From Streptomyces sp. D2-8 (GTDB taxonomy: Bacteria > Actinomycetota > Actinomycetes > Streptomycetales > Streptomycetaceae): 64,000 bases of DNA. Every line of letters begins with the position of its first letter. Within the stretch, counting starts at the first letter, position 1. Of this stretch, positions 7,309-15,654 are shown in pieces. Both the position numbers and the translations under genes were made by a program. The DNA lies in NCBI RefSeq assembly GCF_023184515.1, contig NZ_JAAHBP010000009.1, positions 124,001-188,000 of the forward strand, given 5' to 3'. The notes under the pieces were generated by a model. That model did not search any database. It was not told where the DNA came from and saw nothing but the letters and a program-made list of their open reading frames with translations.

Positions 7309-8628
7309 TCAAACAGCGGTGGGTTCGTCGGCCGGAAGGCTGTCCATGAAGGAGCTGACCGAGAAGACCGCGTTGCCCGCGCCGGGCGGACCGTAGCCGG
7401 GAGGCGAGGAGAGGCCGAAGTCCTCCATGGTCTGCCGGTAGGCCTGGAGCAGGCGGATGTGGTACTCCAGCGGCGCGCCCTGCGGGTTGGCCTTGCCGAG
7501 CGGCGTCGTGGGCTCCGGGCACCAGGTGGTGAAGCGGGGCGTGATGCCGTGCGACATGAAGAAGCGCAGGCCCTCGGTGGTGGAGTCGATGGCCTCGTCG
7601 ACCGTGGTGAAGCCGAACGGCTCGGCCATCTCCACACCCGCCACGAAGTTGGGGATGACGTTGCGCGCGCCGAAGATCTCGGCCGAGTCGAGGATGCGCT
7701 TGTGCCACTCGTCGCGGCCGACGTAGCGCTCCTTGCCCGGGCAGTACAGCTCGAACAGGCGGCGGTCCCACACCTCGTAGTTGGGGTGGTAGATCTGCAC
7801 GCCGTAGTCCTTGAAGCGCTGGACGTCGTCGCGCGGCAGCGCCTGGGCGACGACCTTGCCGATCCAGCGGCCGGGGAAACGCTCCTCGATGGCCTTGGCG
7901 TAGTGGCCGTAGAAGTCGGCCTCGTCGCGGCCGGCGACCGTCTTGGTGATGGCGCCGCCGGTGAGGGTGTAGGCGGTGGAGGCCTTGGCGGTGTCGTAGC
8001 GGTCGATGATCTCGAGCGCCTCCAGCACCTCCTCGACGTCCTTCACGCCCGTGTAGGGCCGGCCGGCGGCCTTGTGCTGGCGCCAGTTGTGGTTGATGTC
8101 GCAGTACTGGCACTCCTCCTTGGCGCCGAAGTACTGGCAGACCCGGAAGACGGTCAGATAGATCAGGTAGCCCCACTGGATGGTCGGGGCGACCTCCATC
8201 ACCGACTTCCCGCTGGCGAGGGTGTGCCGGTAGTACTCGGGCATCGGCGGCACACCGACGTCGGAGATCCGCTTGCCGTCGAGGTAGAGACCGAGCACGC
8301 CGTCGTCGTTCGCGGCGACGCGGTACGGCGAGGACGGGTTCACACGCACCGAGACGACGGTGCGGCGCAGGTCGTAGGGGCCGCCGGTGAGGATGATCTC
8401 CTCGGGCGGCCGGCGCAGCGCGGCCTCGCCCAGCTCGGGCAGGGTGCCGTGGTCGAAGGAGAAGATGAAGTACGACTTCGGCTTGACCTCGCCGCCCTCG
8501 TTGTCGCTGAGCGCGGACGGGTCGAAGGCGACGCCGCCGCGGAGCAGGTCCTCCTTGAAGACGGCCTCCCGCGGCACGTGCGGGAACCGCTCCATCAGAT
8601 CCTCGACCAGCGCGGTACGGCTGCCCAT
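7309..8628 (-). CDS. Radical SAM protein with an unusual CX8CX2C cluster motif
   Basis: 439 residues from ATG at 8628, which has a strong GGAGGAG binding site; longer upstream reading is open but lacks protein-like composition. The presumed 4Fe-4S ligands are Cys164, Cys173 and Cys176, giving C-x8-C-x2-C instead of the usual C-x3-C-x2-C. A TLTGGAIT segment at 221-228 matches the position of the SAM-binding glycine motif, and HPNYEVW at 281-287 and NFVAGVEM at 327-334 fit later barrel strands. About 150 residues precede the cluster, so the barrel is N-terminally extended. It is monocistronic between a dehydrogenase gene and the CBM2 gene. The substrate is unknown. The protein is well conserved in look and shows no decay; the family call rests on the cysteine triplet and barrel-like order. 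Confidence 0.8.
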   Translation of the reverse strand: MGSRTALVEDLMERFPHVPREAVFKEDLLRGGVAFDPSALSDNEGGEVKPKSYFIFSFDHGTLPELGEAALRRPPEEIILTGGPYDLRRTVVSVRVNPSSPYRVAANDDGVLGLYLDGKRISDVGVPPMPEYYRHTLASGKSVMEVAPTIQWGYLIYLTVFRVCQYFGAKEECQYCDINHNWRQHKAAGRPYTGVKDVEEVLEALEIIDRYDTAKASTAYTLTGGAITKTVAGRDEADFYGHYAKAIEERFPGRWIGKVVAQALPRDDVQRFKDYGVQIYHPNYEVWDRRLFELYCPGKERYVGRDEWHKRILDSAEIFGARNVIPNFVAGVEMAEPFGFTTVDEAIDSTTEGLRFFMSHGITPRFTTWCPEPTTPLGKANPQGAPLEYHIRLLQAYRQTMEDFGLSSPPGYGPPGAGNAVFSVSSFMDSLPADEPTAV

Positions 8629-8753
8629 CCCGATTCTCCTCCCGGTTCGGACGTACGACTCCTCACGGTATGCCCATGGGTGTGCGTGACCGGTACCGGG
8701 TCCCCCCGAGCCGCGGAAATGTCCCGTTCGCTGCGTTTTGCCTGGGGTGACTG

Positions 8754-9761
8754 TCAGGCTTCGCGTTCCAGCGCCGCCCAGTCGACCGGGTACGCCGGCT
8801 TCTCCCCGGCCAGCAGCCGTTCGGCCTCCTCGGCGACCGTCAGGCCGAGCCGGGCCAGCTCGTTGCCCTGGGATCCCGCCAGGTGCGGGGTGACGAACGC
8901 GCCGGGCAGGTCGTAGAGGGGCGAGTCGGAGGGGAGCGGCTCCGGGTCGGTGACGTCGAGGATCGCGGTCAGGCGCCCGGCGCGCAGTTCCGCCACGAGG
9001 GCGTCGTGGTCGACCAGGGTGCCGCGCGCGGTGTTGATCAGCACCGCCCCGTCGGGCATCAGGGCCAGCTCGCGGCGGCCGATCATGTGGCGGGTCTCGG
9101 GCGTCTCGGGGGCGTGGACGGTGACGATGTCCGACGTGCGCAGCAGCTCGTCCAACGGCAGCAGGGGGACGCCGAGCGCGGCGGCCTGCCGTTCGTCGAC
9201 GTACGGGTCGGTGAGGACCGGCCGCAGATCGAAGGGGCGGAGCAGTTCGAGGACGCGGCGGCCGATACGGGAGGCGCCGATGACGCCGACCCGGCGGCCG
9301 TGGTTGCCGATGCCGGGGATGACGCCCCACCCGGCGGAGGTGCGGGCCGTGCGCATCCGGTCGCGGGCGGCGAGGACGTCCTTCCCGGCGAGCAGGATCA
9401 TGGCGAGGGTGTACTCGGCGACCGGCAGCGCGTTGGCGACGGCCGCCGAGGAGACGGCGATGCCGCGCTCCCGGACGGCGGGGGTGGCGAAGGACTTCAC
9501 CGAGCCCGCCGAGTGCAGCACGGCGCGCAGCCGGGGAGCGGCGTCGAGGACCGTCTCGTCGAGCCGGGGGCACCCCCAGCCGGTCACCAGGATCTCGGCC
9601 CGGGCCAGCGCGCCGAGGACGCGCGGGTCGGCGAAGTCCTGGGCCACGAGGCCCGGATCGATGTCCACGGACTTCCGCAGCCGCGCCAGCACTTCGGGCG
9701 GGAAGACCTGCGGCACGTTCTCGGCGGCCATGGCGAACAGTGCCTGGGGACGCTGGCTCAA
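8754..9761 (-). CDS. D-isomer-specific 2-hydroxyacid dehydrogenase family protein
   Basis: 335 residues if started at the TTG at 9761, which follows GGAAGG and yields SQRPQALFAM, the usual opening of this Streptomyces family; an ATG ten codons later is the alternative. The NAD-binding fold carries GVIGASRIG at 159-167. Catalytic residues of the D-2-hydroxyacid dehydrogenase family are visible: Arg246 (NTARGTLVD), Glu274 (DVTDPEPLP) and His293 (VTPHLAGSQGNE). It should reduce a 2-keto acid with NAD(P)H or the reverse; the substrate cannot be read from the sequence. It is divergent from the alditol oxidase gene, which shares its upstream region. Confidence 0.88.
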   Translation of the reverse strand: MSQRPQALFAMAAENVPQVFPPEVLARLRKSVDIDPGLVAQDFADPRVLGALARAEILVTGWGCPRLDETVLDAAPRLRAVLHSAGSVKSFATPAVRERGIAVSSAAVANALPVAEYTLAMILLAGKDVLAARDRMRTARTSAGWGVIPGIGNHGRRVGVIGASRIGRRVLELLRPFDLRPVLTDPYVDERQAAALGVPLLPLDELLRTSDIVTVHAPETPETRHMIGRRELALMPDGAVLINTARGTLVDHDALVAELRAGRLTAILDVTDPEPLPSDSPLYDLPGAFVTPHLAGSQGNELARLGLTVAEEAERLLAGEKPAYPVDWAALEREA

Positions 9762-9940
9762 GGAGGTGACCTTCCGGCTCGGGGGACGCTGCTGGAACGG
9801 CTCCCGCACCACGGATAGAAACCGCTCTCTACAGGCTCTACGGTAGGCCGCGCCGGGCGGTGGCGGCAATGGACACCGGGGCCGGGGTAGGTTCCGGCGG
9901 GGGCTTCCCGGCCCCCGCTGCCTCGGGGAAGGACGACGCG

Positions 9941-11197
9941 ATGAACGGCACCGTGACCAACTGGGCGGGCAACATCACCTACGCGGCCAAGGAACTGCAC
10001 CGGCCCGGCACGCTCGCCGCGCTGCGCGCACTCGTCGCGGACGGCGACCGGGTGCGGGTCCTGGGCAGCGGGCACTCGTTCAACGCGATCGCCGAACCGG
10101 GCCCCGAGGGCGTGCTGCTGTCGCTGGCCGAGCTGCCCCCGGAGGTGGACGTCGACACGGTGGCCCGGACGGTCCGGGTCGGCGGCGGCGTGCGGTATGC
10201 GGAACTGGCTCGTCAGGTGCACGGGCAGGGACTCGCACTGCACAACATGGCGTCCCTGCCGCACATCTCGGTGGCCGGGTCGGTCGCGACCGGCACCCAT
10301 GGCTCGGGGGTGCTCAACGGCCCGCTCTCCACGTCCGTGCGCGAGGTGGAGCTGGTCACGGCCGACGGCTCGGTGGTGGCCATAGGCCGGGACGAGGAGC
10401 GGTTCGGCGGGGCCGTCACCTCACTCGGCGCGCTCGGCGTCGTCACCGCGCTCACGCTGGATCTGGAGCCGGCCTACGAGGTCGAGCAGCACGTGTTCAC
10501 CGAACTGCCGCTGGAGGGCCTGGACTCGGGGGCGTTCGAGACGGTGATGGCGACGGGGTACAGCGTCAGCCTGTTCACCGACTGGCGGGAGCCGGGCTTC
10601 CGGCAGGTGTGGCTCAAGCGGCGCACCGACCAGCCGCTGCCCACCTTCCCCTGGGCCGCTCCCGCCACGGAGAAGATGCACCCGGTGCCGGGCATGCCCG
10701 CGGTCAACTGCACCGAGCAGTTCGGTGTGCCGGGGCCGTGGCACCAGCGGCTGCCGCACTTCCGGGCGGAGTTCGTCCCGAGCAGCGGGGCGGAGCTGCA
10801 GTCGGAGTACCTGCTGCCGCGCGGGCACGCCGTGGAGATGCTGCACGCGCTCGACGCGATCCGGGAGAGCGTCGCCCCCGTCCTGCAGACCTGCGAGGTG
10901 CGCACGGTCGCCGGCGACGACCAGTGGCTGAGCCCCACCCACGGGCGGGACACCGTCGCGGCGCACTTCACCTGGGTCGAGGACACAGAGGCGGTACTGC
11001 CGGTGGTACGGCGCGTCGAGGCGGCCCTGGCCCCCTTCGGCGCCCGGCCGCACTGGGGGAAGGTCTTCACCCTCCCCGCGCCCGCCCTGCGCGAGCTGTA
11101 TCCGCGACTCGGCGACTTCCGGGCGCTGACGCGGGAACTTGACCCGCGGGGGAAGTTCGCCAACGCCTTCGTGAGGGATGTGCTCACGCAGGCGTAG
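9941..11197 (+). CDS. xyoA: FAD-linked alditol oxidase
   Basis: 418 residues from ATG at 9941, preceded by GGGGAAGGA. It is the same length as, and closely similar along its length to, the characterised AldO of S. coelicolor, which oxidises xylitol, sorbitol and other alditols at C1 to the aldose with release of hydrogen peroxide. The covalent FAD histidine sits in VLGSGHSFN (His45 here, matching His46 of AldO). The PP-loop region SLPHISVAGSVATGTHGSG lies at about 107-125, and the C-terminal HWGKVFT and DPRGKFANAFV blocks are intact. It is cytosolic, with no signal peptide. Recognition is from memory of AldO and is firm at family level. Confidence 0.93.
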   Translation: MNGTVTNWAGNITYAAKELHRPGTLAALRALVADGDRVRVLGSGHSFNAIAEPGPEGVLLSLAELPPEVDVDTVARTVRVGGGVRYAELARQVHGQGLALHNMASLPHISVAGSVATGTHGSGVLNGPLSTSVREVELVTADGSVVAIGRDEERFGGAVTSLGALGVVTALTLDLEPAYEVEQHVFTELPLEGLDSGAFETVMATGYSVSLFTDWREPGFRQVWLKRRTDQPLPTFPWAAPATEKMHPVPGMPAVNCTEQFGVPGPWHQRLPHFRAEFVPSSGAELQSEYLLPRGHAVEMLHALDAIRESVAPVLQTCEVRTVAGDDQWLSPTHGRDTVAAHFTWVEDTEAVLPVVRRVEAALAPFGARPHWGKVFTLPAPALRELYPRLGDFRALTRELDPRGKFANAFVRDVLTQA

Positions 11198-11260
11198 ACG
11201 ACACCGGGGCCGGGCCGGGCCGACCGGCCGGGTGCGGATGGCGCGGCGGTGGGGTGGCGG

Positions 11261-11423
11261 CGTGCGGGCGGCGCGGTGGTCAGGCCGGTCCGTGTGGGCG
11301 GCCCGCCGGGCAGGCCAGGGCGAGCGGACGGCCCACCAAGCAGACCGCGGCGTGCGGACCCGCCGGTCAAGCCGGGGTGTGGGGACGGCCCGGGGTCACG
11401 TCGCGGCGTGTGGGCGGGTGCGG
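11261..11423. repeat. Degenerate tandem repeat with a 30-bp period
   Basis: About five units, all G-rich on the plus strand, start at 11261, 11291, 11321, 11351 and 11377, with a partial sixth at 11407. Each opens CGTGYGGGCGG or a close variant and contains a central CAGGCCG-like part. The fourth unit is 26 bases, the others 30. The array lies between the alditol oxidase stop and the end of the winged-helix gene and runs into its last codons. Confidence 0.7.
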
Positions 11424-11746
11424 GTGGCGGCGATTGTGGCGCGGTCGGCCTCATCCTTGACGAGGAGGGACATCAAAGACGCCACGGTCAGGCCCGCCTC
11501 GGCCGGGTGGCGCAGCACCTTGCCGGGGTCGATCCGGTACGTGTTGGTGCGCCCCTCCCTCGTGTGGGAGAGGTATCCGTCCTGCTCCAGGTCGGCGATG
11601 ATCTTCTGCACGGCTCGTTCGGTGAGCCGGCAGTGGGCCGCTATGTCGCGAATGCGGGCATGGTGATTGTCGGCAATGGTGGCCAGCACGCGGGCGTGGT
11701 TGGTGAGGAACGTCCATCCGGTGTGTGGCTCGGGCACTCCATCCAT
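11396..11746 (-). CDS. Winged-helix (MarR-like) transcriptional regulator
   Basis: 116 residues from ATG at 11746. A compact winged-helix covers about 10-75: NHARVLATIADNHHARIRDI, then the recognition helix LTERAVQKIIADLEQDGYL and the wing SHTREGRTNTYRI. The remainder is a short helical tail. It is of the single-domain type common in Streptomyces, with no visible ligand domain. It is divergent from the STAS-ANTAR gene; the 135-base gap probably holds promoters for both. The 3' end runs into the 30-bp repeat array, and the tail after about residue 100 may have been altered by it. The DNA target is unknown. Confidence 0.8.
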   Translation of the reverse strand: MDGVPEPHTGWTFLTNHARVLATIADNHHARIRDIAAHCRLTERAVQKIIADLEQDGYLSHTREGRTNTYRIDPGKVLRHPAEAGLTVASLMSLLVKDEADRATIAATRTRPHAAT

Positions 11747-11881
11747 GCTCCAACTCTAGCGACCGAACATTCACGCACTCAAAAACACGTACTTCGTTTC
11801 ATGTATCGATTGACGTGCGTGGGGTAGAGGGGCAACGCTGGAAGCGGAGGCAAGGCGAACAGAGCAAGGGAGAACAGGGCC

Positions 11882-12652
11882 ATGCCGGAGCCTGCGTACT
11901 CTGCGCGGTCTCACTCGCAGGAGGACGCCGTACCCACGGCGGGCGATGGCGCGCCGGCGACGGTCCCACCCTGCATGGCGACCATGGACGTCACTCCGGA
12001 CGGCGACCGGATGACCGTGACGGTGTGGGGCGAACTGGACCTGGGCAGCCGACGCCTGCTGCCCGAGCTGTACGACATGCTCACTCTGTCCGGCGGCGGC
12101 ATCGATCTGCGTCTGGACGCGGTCGGGTTCTGCGACTGCTCCGGCCTCAACGCACTGCTCGATCTGCACACGCGCGCCGCCGACCAGGGCAAGACGGTCA
12201 CCGTCCGATCCTGCGGCGTCGCGGTCGAGCGCCTTCTCGACCTGACCGGCACGCGGGAGCTGTTCGCCGGCTCCGGCCGACCGGAGAGCGCCGCACCCCC
12301 GGCCCCGCTCGGCACCACCGCGCCGGAGGGGGGTGGCCAGGACCTCCGCGCCGAAGTCGCCCAGCTGCGCCGCGCCATGCAGACCCGGCCCACCATCGAC
12401 CTGGCGCGCGGCATCCTGATGGCCTCGTTCAGCCTGAGCCCCGAGGCGGCCTGGAGCGTGCTGGTCAGGACCTCCCAGAACACCAACACCAAGCTGCACG
12501 ACCTGGCCCAGGACCTGGTGGGCACCGTGCGCGGCAGCACGCTTCCGGAGCAGGTGCAGCAGCAGCTGGCCGCCGCGGTCGCCGGCGCGAGCAGCCACCC
12601 GGGCGAGCCGGCGGCGCACTCCACGGGCGGAACCGTCGAGAGCCGGGGCTGA
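11882..12652 (+). CDS. STAS-ANTAR protein (anti-sigma antagonist-like plus RNA-binding antiterminator domain)
   Basis: 256 residues. The STAS domain (about 33-130) has the beta strand and switch loop typical of anti-sigma factor antagonists, with the candidate phospho-serine in FCDCSGLNALL (Ser87). A short Pro/Gly linker leads to an ANTAR domain at about 155-216 (LRRAMQTRPTIDLARGILMA, then the conserved aromatic WSVL), the three-helix bundle that binds paired hairpins in nascent RNA. A polar tail of about 40 residues ends the protein. Such fusions are predicted to couple a phosphorylation switch to antitermination. No paired ANTAR hairpins are evident just downstream. An exact hexamer repeat begins 16 bases after its stop. 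Confidence 0.87.
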   Translation: MPEPAYSARSHSQEDAVPTAGDGAPATVPPCMATMDVTPDGDRMTVTVWGELDLGSRRLLPELYDMLTLSGGGIDLRLDAVGFCDCSGLNALLDLHTRAADQGKTVTVRSCGVAVERLLDLTGTRELFAGSGRPESAAPPAPLGTTAPEGGGQDLRAEVAQLRRAMQTRPTIDLARGILMASFSLSPEAAWSVLVRTSQNTNTKLHDLAQDLVGTVRGSTLPEQVQQQLAAAVAGASSHPGEPAAHSTGGTVESRG

Positions 12653-12667
12653 CAGACCGGACCAGCC

Positions 12668-12715
12668 CCCGCACCCGCACCCGCACCCGCACCCGCACCC
12701 GCACCCGCACCCGCA
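12668..12715. repeat. Perfect hexamer microsatellite (CCCGCA)8
   Basis: Eight exact copies of CCCGCA run from 12668 to 12715, immediately after the STAS-ANTAR gene. Perfect hexamers of this length are prone to slippage. The array lies between that stop and the promoter region of the ROK gene. Confidence 0.95.
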
Positions 12716-12784
12716 CTGAGGCATCATGGGCAGGCCATGGTCGGCCACCACCGATCCGCACCGGGCGAGCACTTTATAAAGCCC

Positions 12785-12807
12785 CTTTCCAAACCCCTTG
12801 TCGAAAG
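12785..12807 (+). promoter_or_regulatory. Operator-like element before the ROK gene
   Basis: CTTTC at 12785-12789 and GAAAG at 12803-12807 form inverted arms around the core AACCCCTTGTCGAA (12792-12805). The same 14-base core with one mismatch recurs before the binding-protein gene (14227-14240). It lies about 80 bases upstream of the ROK start. Use as a ROK operator is inference. Confidence 0.5.
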
Positions 12808-12889
12808 TCCCGGCAGCCCATAGCCTTGCGCCGCGCCGGTGCCGACATCGACCCGGCCCGGCCGGTCTGGGAAGGAATGGGGCACCCCG

Positions 12890-14137
12890 GTGAAGCGCAC
12901 ATCACGTGACATCCGCACCGCGAACCGCTACGAGGTGCTGCGCCAGATCATCGCGGAGTCACCCACCTCCCGGCAGGAGCTGGCAGCGGCCACCGGCCTC
13001 AGCCTCGCGACGGTCGCCACCCTCGTCGGCGAGCTGCTCGACCTCCACATGATCACCGAGGTCGGCTTCGAGGACTCGGCGGGCGGGCGCCCCCGGGGCC
13101 TGGTCGCGGTCAACACCTCGGGCGGCGCGCTGATCGGCGTCGACATCGCCGAGACGTACGTCCATGTCGAGCTGTTCGACCTCGGACTGAACGTGCTGGC
13201 CCGCGCCGAGGAGGACGTCCGGCCCAGTGAGAGCCTGCCCGAGCAGGTGGTGGGCCATGTGGCCACCGCCGTCGGCTCGGTGGTCATGCAGGCCGGCATC
13301 GAGGGCGCCCGGGTGCTCGGGGTCGGCGTGAGCGTGCCGGGGCAGGTGGACCGCGCGACCGGCATCTCGGAGTACGCGCCCAACTGGGACTGGCACGACG
13401 TACCGCTGCTCGACCTGCTCACCGAGCACATCGCCTACCCGCTGTACCTGGACAACCCGCTGCGCGCCAGCGCGGTCGCCGAGCTGTGGTTCGGGGCCGC
13501 GCGCGGGCGCGGGGACGCCGTGGTGGTCAACCTCGGCACCGGCGTGGGCGCCGGGCTCGTCCTGGGCGGCGGGCTGCACCGGGGAGTCAGCAACAGCGCC
13601 GGCGAGTGGGGCCACACCACGATGGTGCTGGACGGACGCCTGTGCCGGTGCGGGAACCACGGCTGTGTGGAGACGTACGTCGGCGCGCGCGGCATCATGC
13701 TGAACCTGCGCGAACTCAGCCCCGACAGCGCGCTGCTGCACGCCGAGGACCAGACGGCGACCATCGACGCCCTGGCCCGCGGGGTCGCGGCGGACGACCC
13801 CGTGGCGCGCCGGGTCGTCCACGACACCGCCCGCTATCTGGGCGCCGGTGTCGCGGACCTGGTCAACCTGTTCAACCCCGAGATCGTCGTGCTGAGCAGC
13901 TGGGTCGCCCGCACCCTGGGCGAGCCGCTGCTGCACGAGGTGCGCGAGGCCGTGAACCGGCACGCGCTGCCACGGCCACTGGCCGCCACCGAAGTCGTTC
14001 TCTCCCCGATCCCCACCGACCCCGTGTGCCTGGGCGCGGCGACGTTCGCGCTCGAGGGCGCGCTCCAGGCCGTCGGGCAGAAGAACGGCAAACGCACCGC
14101 CGCCGTGAGGAGCCGCACCACCGCCCCACCGTCGTAG
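12890..14137 (+). CDS. ROK family transcriptional regulator, Rok7B7-like
   Basis: 415 residues if started at the GTG at 12890 (KRTSRDIRTANRYEVLRQI), the start seen in close relatives. An N-terminal winged HTH (about 8-55, TSRQELAAATGLSLATVATL) precedes the ROK fold. The ROK zinc motif is complete: His241 and CRCGNHGC at 252-259. The sugar-kinase catalytic Asp of the ENDAN motif is replaced (YLDNPLRA), so it should bind sugar without phosphorylating it, as regulatory ROK proteins do. It strongly recalls Rok7B7 of S. coelicolor, which there neighbours a xylose ABC transporter; here the neighbours are a CUT1 transporter and a beta-galactosidase, so the inducer may differ. A similar operator-like core lies before this gene and before the transporter. 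Confidence 0.88.
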   Translation: MKRTSRDIRTANRYEVLRQIIAESPTSRQELAAATGLSLATVATLVGELLDLHMITEVGFEDSAGGRPRGLVAVNTSGGALIGVDIAETYVHVELFDLGLNVLARAEEDVRPSESLPEQVVGHVATAVGSVVMQAGIEGARVLGVGVSVPGQVDRATGISEYAPNWDWHDVPLLDLLTEHIAYPLYLDNPLRASAVAELWFGAARGRGDAVVVNLGTGVGAGLVLGGGLHRGVSNSAGEWGHTTMVLDGRLCRCGNHGCVETYVGARGIMLNLRELSPDSALLHAEDQTATIDALARGVAADDPVARRVVHDTARYLGAGVADLVNLFNPEIVVLSSWVARTLGEPLLHEVREAVNRHALPRPLAATEVVLSPIPTDPVCLGAATFALEGALQAVGQKNGKRTAAVRSRTTAPPS

Positions 14138-14178
14138 CGGCCTCGCGGCGGCGGAACCAACTCCTCCACACCCCCCGC

Positions 14179-14241
14179 GTGTTCGAAATCGCGAACCGGA
14201 TACAACGCTTCGTACAGACTTCGTCCAACCCCTTGCCGAAG
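14179..14241 (+). promoter_or_regulatory. Repeat-rich regulatory region before the sugar-transport operon
   Basis: GTTCGAAATCGCGAAC (14181-14196) is an inverted repeat with GTTCG/CGAAC arms. Downstream, CTTCGT occurs twice, and a 23-base element at 14219-14241 has CTTCG/CGAAG arms around AACCCCTTGCCGAA, nearly the core found before the ROK gene. GCCGAAGC is repeated just after. The cluster looks like a multi-site operator; which protein binds it is not shown. Confidence 0.55.
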
Positions 14242-14368
14242 CCTTAGCCGAAGCTCTAGCGTCCCGCACCGCACCTCTCTTTGAGCCATCTGGCGCGAGC
14301 CCCCGGGCCGTGCGCCGTCAGGCAGTGAGCCGCAGAGCCACAGCCGTACTCGAGACAAGGACGTCAGC

Positions 14369-15634
14369 ATGTCGGCATCGAGCAACATGAACTGGGACCG
14401 CCGAAACGTACTGCGGGCCGCGATGGGCCTGGCCGCCGCCGGCGGACTCGCCGCGTGCGGCAGCAACACCGGACGGAGCGGTGGGTCGGGGTCGGGCAAG
14501 AACCTGGTCCAGTACTTCCACGCGTACGGCGAGGCCGGTACCGAGCAGGCCATCAAGAAGTACGCGAAGGCCTACGACAAGGCCAACGTGACCACGCAGT
14601 GGATCACCAGCGCCGACTTCGAGAGCAAGCTCTTCGCGACGCTGCTCACCGAGAACGCGCCCGACCTGTTCGAGTTCCACCCGCAGATCCAGATGATCAA
14701 GAGCGGGCAGGTGGCCGACCTGACCGACATCATCGATCCGGTCAAGGACGACTTCAACCCTGCGGACATCAAGTCGCACACGGTGGACGGGAAGATATAC
14801 GGCGTCCGCATGATCGACGACCCGCAGTTCTTCTTCTACCGCAAGTCGATGCTGGAGAAGGCGGGCGTCGACGTGCCGACCACGCTCGACGAGCTGATGG
14901 AGGCCGCCGCCAAGCTCACCACCGGCAAGGTCAAGGGCCTGTACATGGGCAACGACCTGCACAGCGTCAACGACACGTTGATCTGGTCGGCCGGCGCCCA
15001 GCACCTCGACGAGAAGAACGAGATCGCCTACCACACGGACGGCGTCATCGAGGGCCTGAAGAAGATGCGCAAGCTGTTCACCAGCGGCGACCTTCTCCTC
15101 GGCGCACCGACCGAGTCCTGGGACCCCTCCTCGTTCAACCAGGGCCTGTGTGCCATCCAGTTCTGCGGTATGTGGGCGATGCCGGCGATCCAGGACGCGC
15201 TCGGCGACGACTGGGGGGTCTTCCCCTTCCCGAAGGTCACGGACTCCGGCAAGCAGTCCGTCTACAACGGCGGCTGGTCGATGTTCGTCAACGCCAAGGG
15301 CAAGAACGTCGAGGCCGCCAAGGAGTACGTCAAGTGGCTGTGGATCGACCAGAAGCAGTACCAGGAGGACTGGGCCACTTCCTACGGCTTCCACATTCCG
15401 CCGCGTACCTCGCTCGCGGAGTCCGCCGACAAGCTCAAGTCGGGCAACGCCGCTGAGGGCGTCAAGCTCTTCAACGAGTTCGGGCACTTCGACAACATCG
15501 GCTGGACCCAGGCCATGCGCACCTCGTTCGAGGACGTCTTCGCCAACTGCGTCCGCAAGAACATGGACCCGGAGGCGGCCCTCGACAAGTGCGACGCGGC
15601 CGTCAACCGCGAGCTCAAGAAGCTGTTCGGATAG
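14369..15634 (+). CDS. ABC transporter sugar-binding lipoprotein (CUT1 type)
   Basis: 421 residues. The N-terminus has a twin-arginine start (DRRNVLRAAMG, Arg11-Arg12) and a lipobox ending LAAC with the lipidated Cys30, so a Tat-exported lipoprotein is likely. The rest fits family 1 solute-binding proteins: SADFESKLFATLLTENAPDL near 80-100 and the aromatic-rich hinge region SVYNGGWSMFVNAKGKN near 296-312. It should capture an oligosaccharide outside the cell and pass it to the two permeases that follow. No ATPase gene is in the operon; in Streptomyces one shared MsiK-type ATPase usually serves such transporters. The beta-galactosidase at the end of the operon suggests a beta-galactoside ligand (inference). 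Confidence 0.92.
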   Translation: MSASSNMNWDRRNVLRAAMGLAAAGGLAACGSNTGRSGGSGSGKNLVQYFHAYGEAGTEQAIKKYAKAYDKANVTTQWITSADFESKLFATLLTENAPDLFEFHPQIQMIKSGQVADLTDIIDPVKDDFNPADIKSHTVDGKIYGVRMIDDPQFFFYRKSMLEKAGVDVPTTLDELMEAAAKLTTGKVKGLYMGNDLHSVNDTLIWSAGAQHLDEKNEIAYHTDGVIEGLKKMRKLFTSGDLLLGAPTESWDPSSFNQGLCAIQFCGMWAMPAIQDALGDDWGVFPFPKVTDSGKQSVYNGGWSMFVNAKGKNVEAAKEYVKWLWIDQKQYQEDWATSYGFHIPPRTSLAESADKLKSGNAAEGVKLFNEFGHFDNIGWTQAMRTSFEDVFANCVRKNMDPEAALDKCDAAVNRELKKLFG

Positions 15635-15654
15635 GCCGCGGGACGGACCACGAG

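Noticed and set aside
7309..9573. 754-codon frame that would extend the radical SAM protein at its N-terminus
   Set aside because: The extra 315 residues are arginine/proline shadow sequence antisense-phased over the dehydrogenase gene; the ATG at 8628 has a strong binding site and begins the conserved protein.
10474..11454. 326-codon minus-strand frame opposite alditol oxidase
   Set aside because: It is the reverse-strand shadow of a well-conserved enzyme; its upstream part only reflects the 30-bp repeats.
11261..12715. Repeat arrays considered as CRISPR
   Set aside because: The 30-bp units are directly adjacent without spacers and the hexamer is a microsatellite; no cas genes occur in the window.
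12653..12890. Paired ANTAR hairpins downstream of the STAS-ANTAR gene
   Set aside because: I looked for two adjacent hexaloop stems with A1/G4 loops; none could be read, only the microsatellite and the operator-like element.
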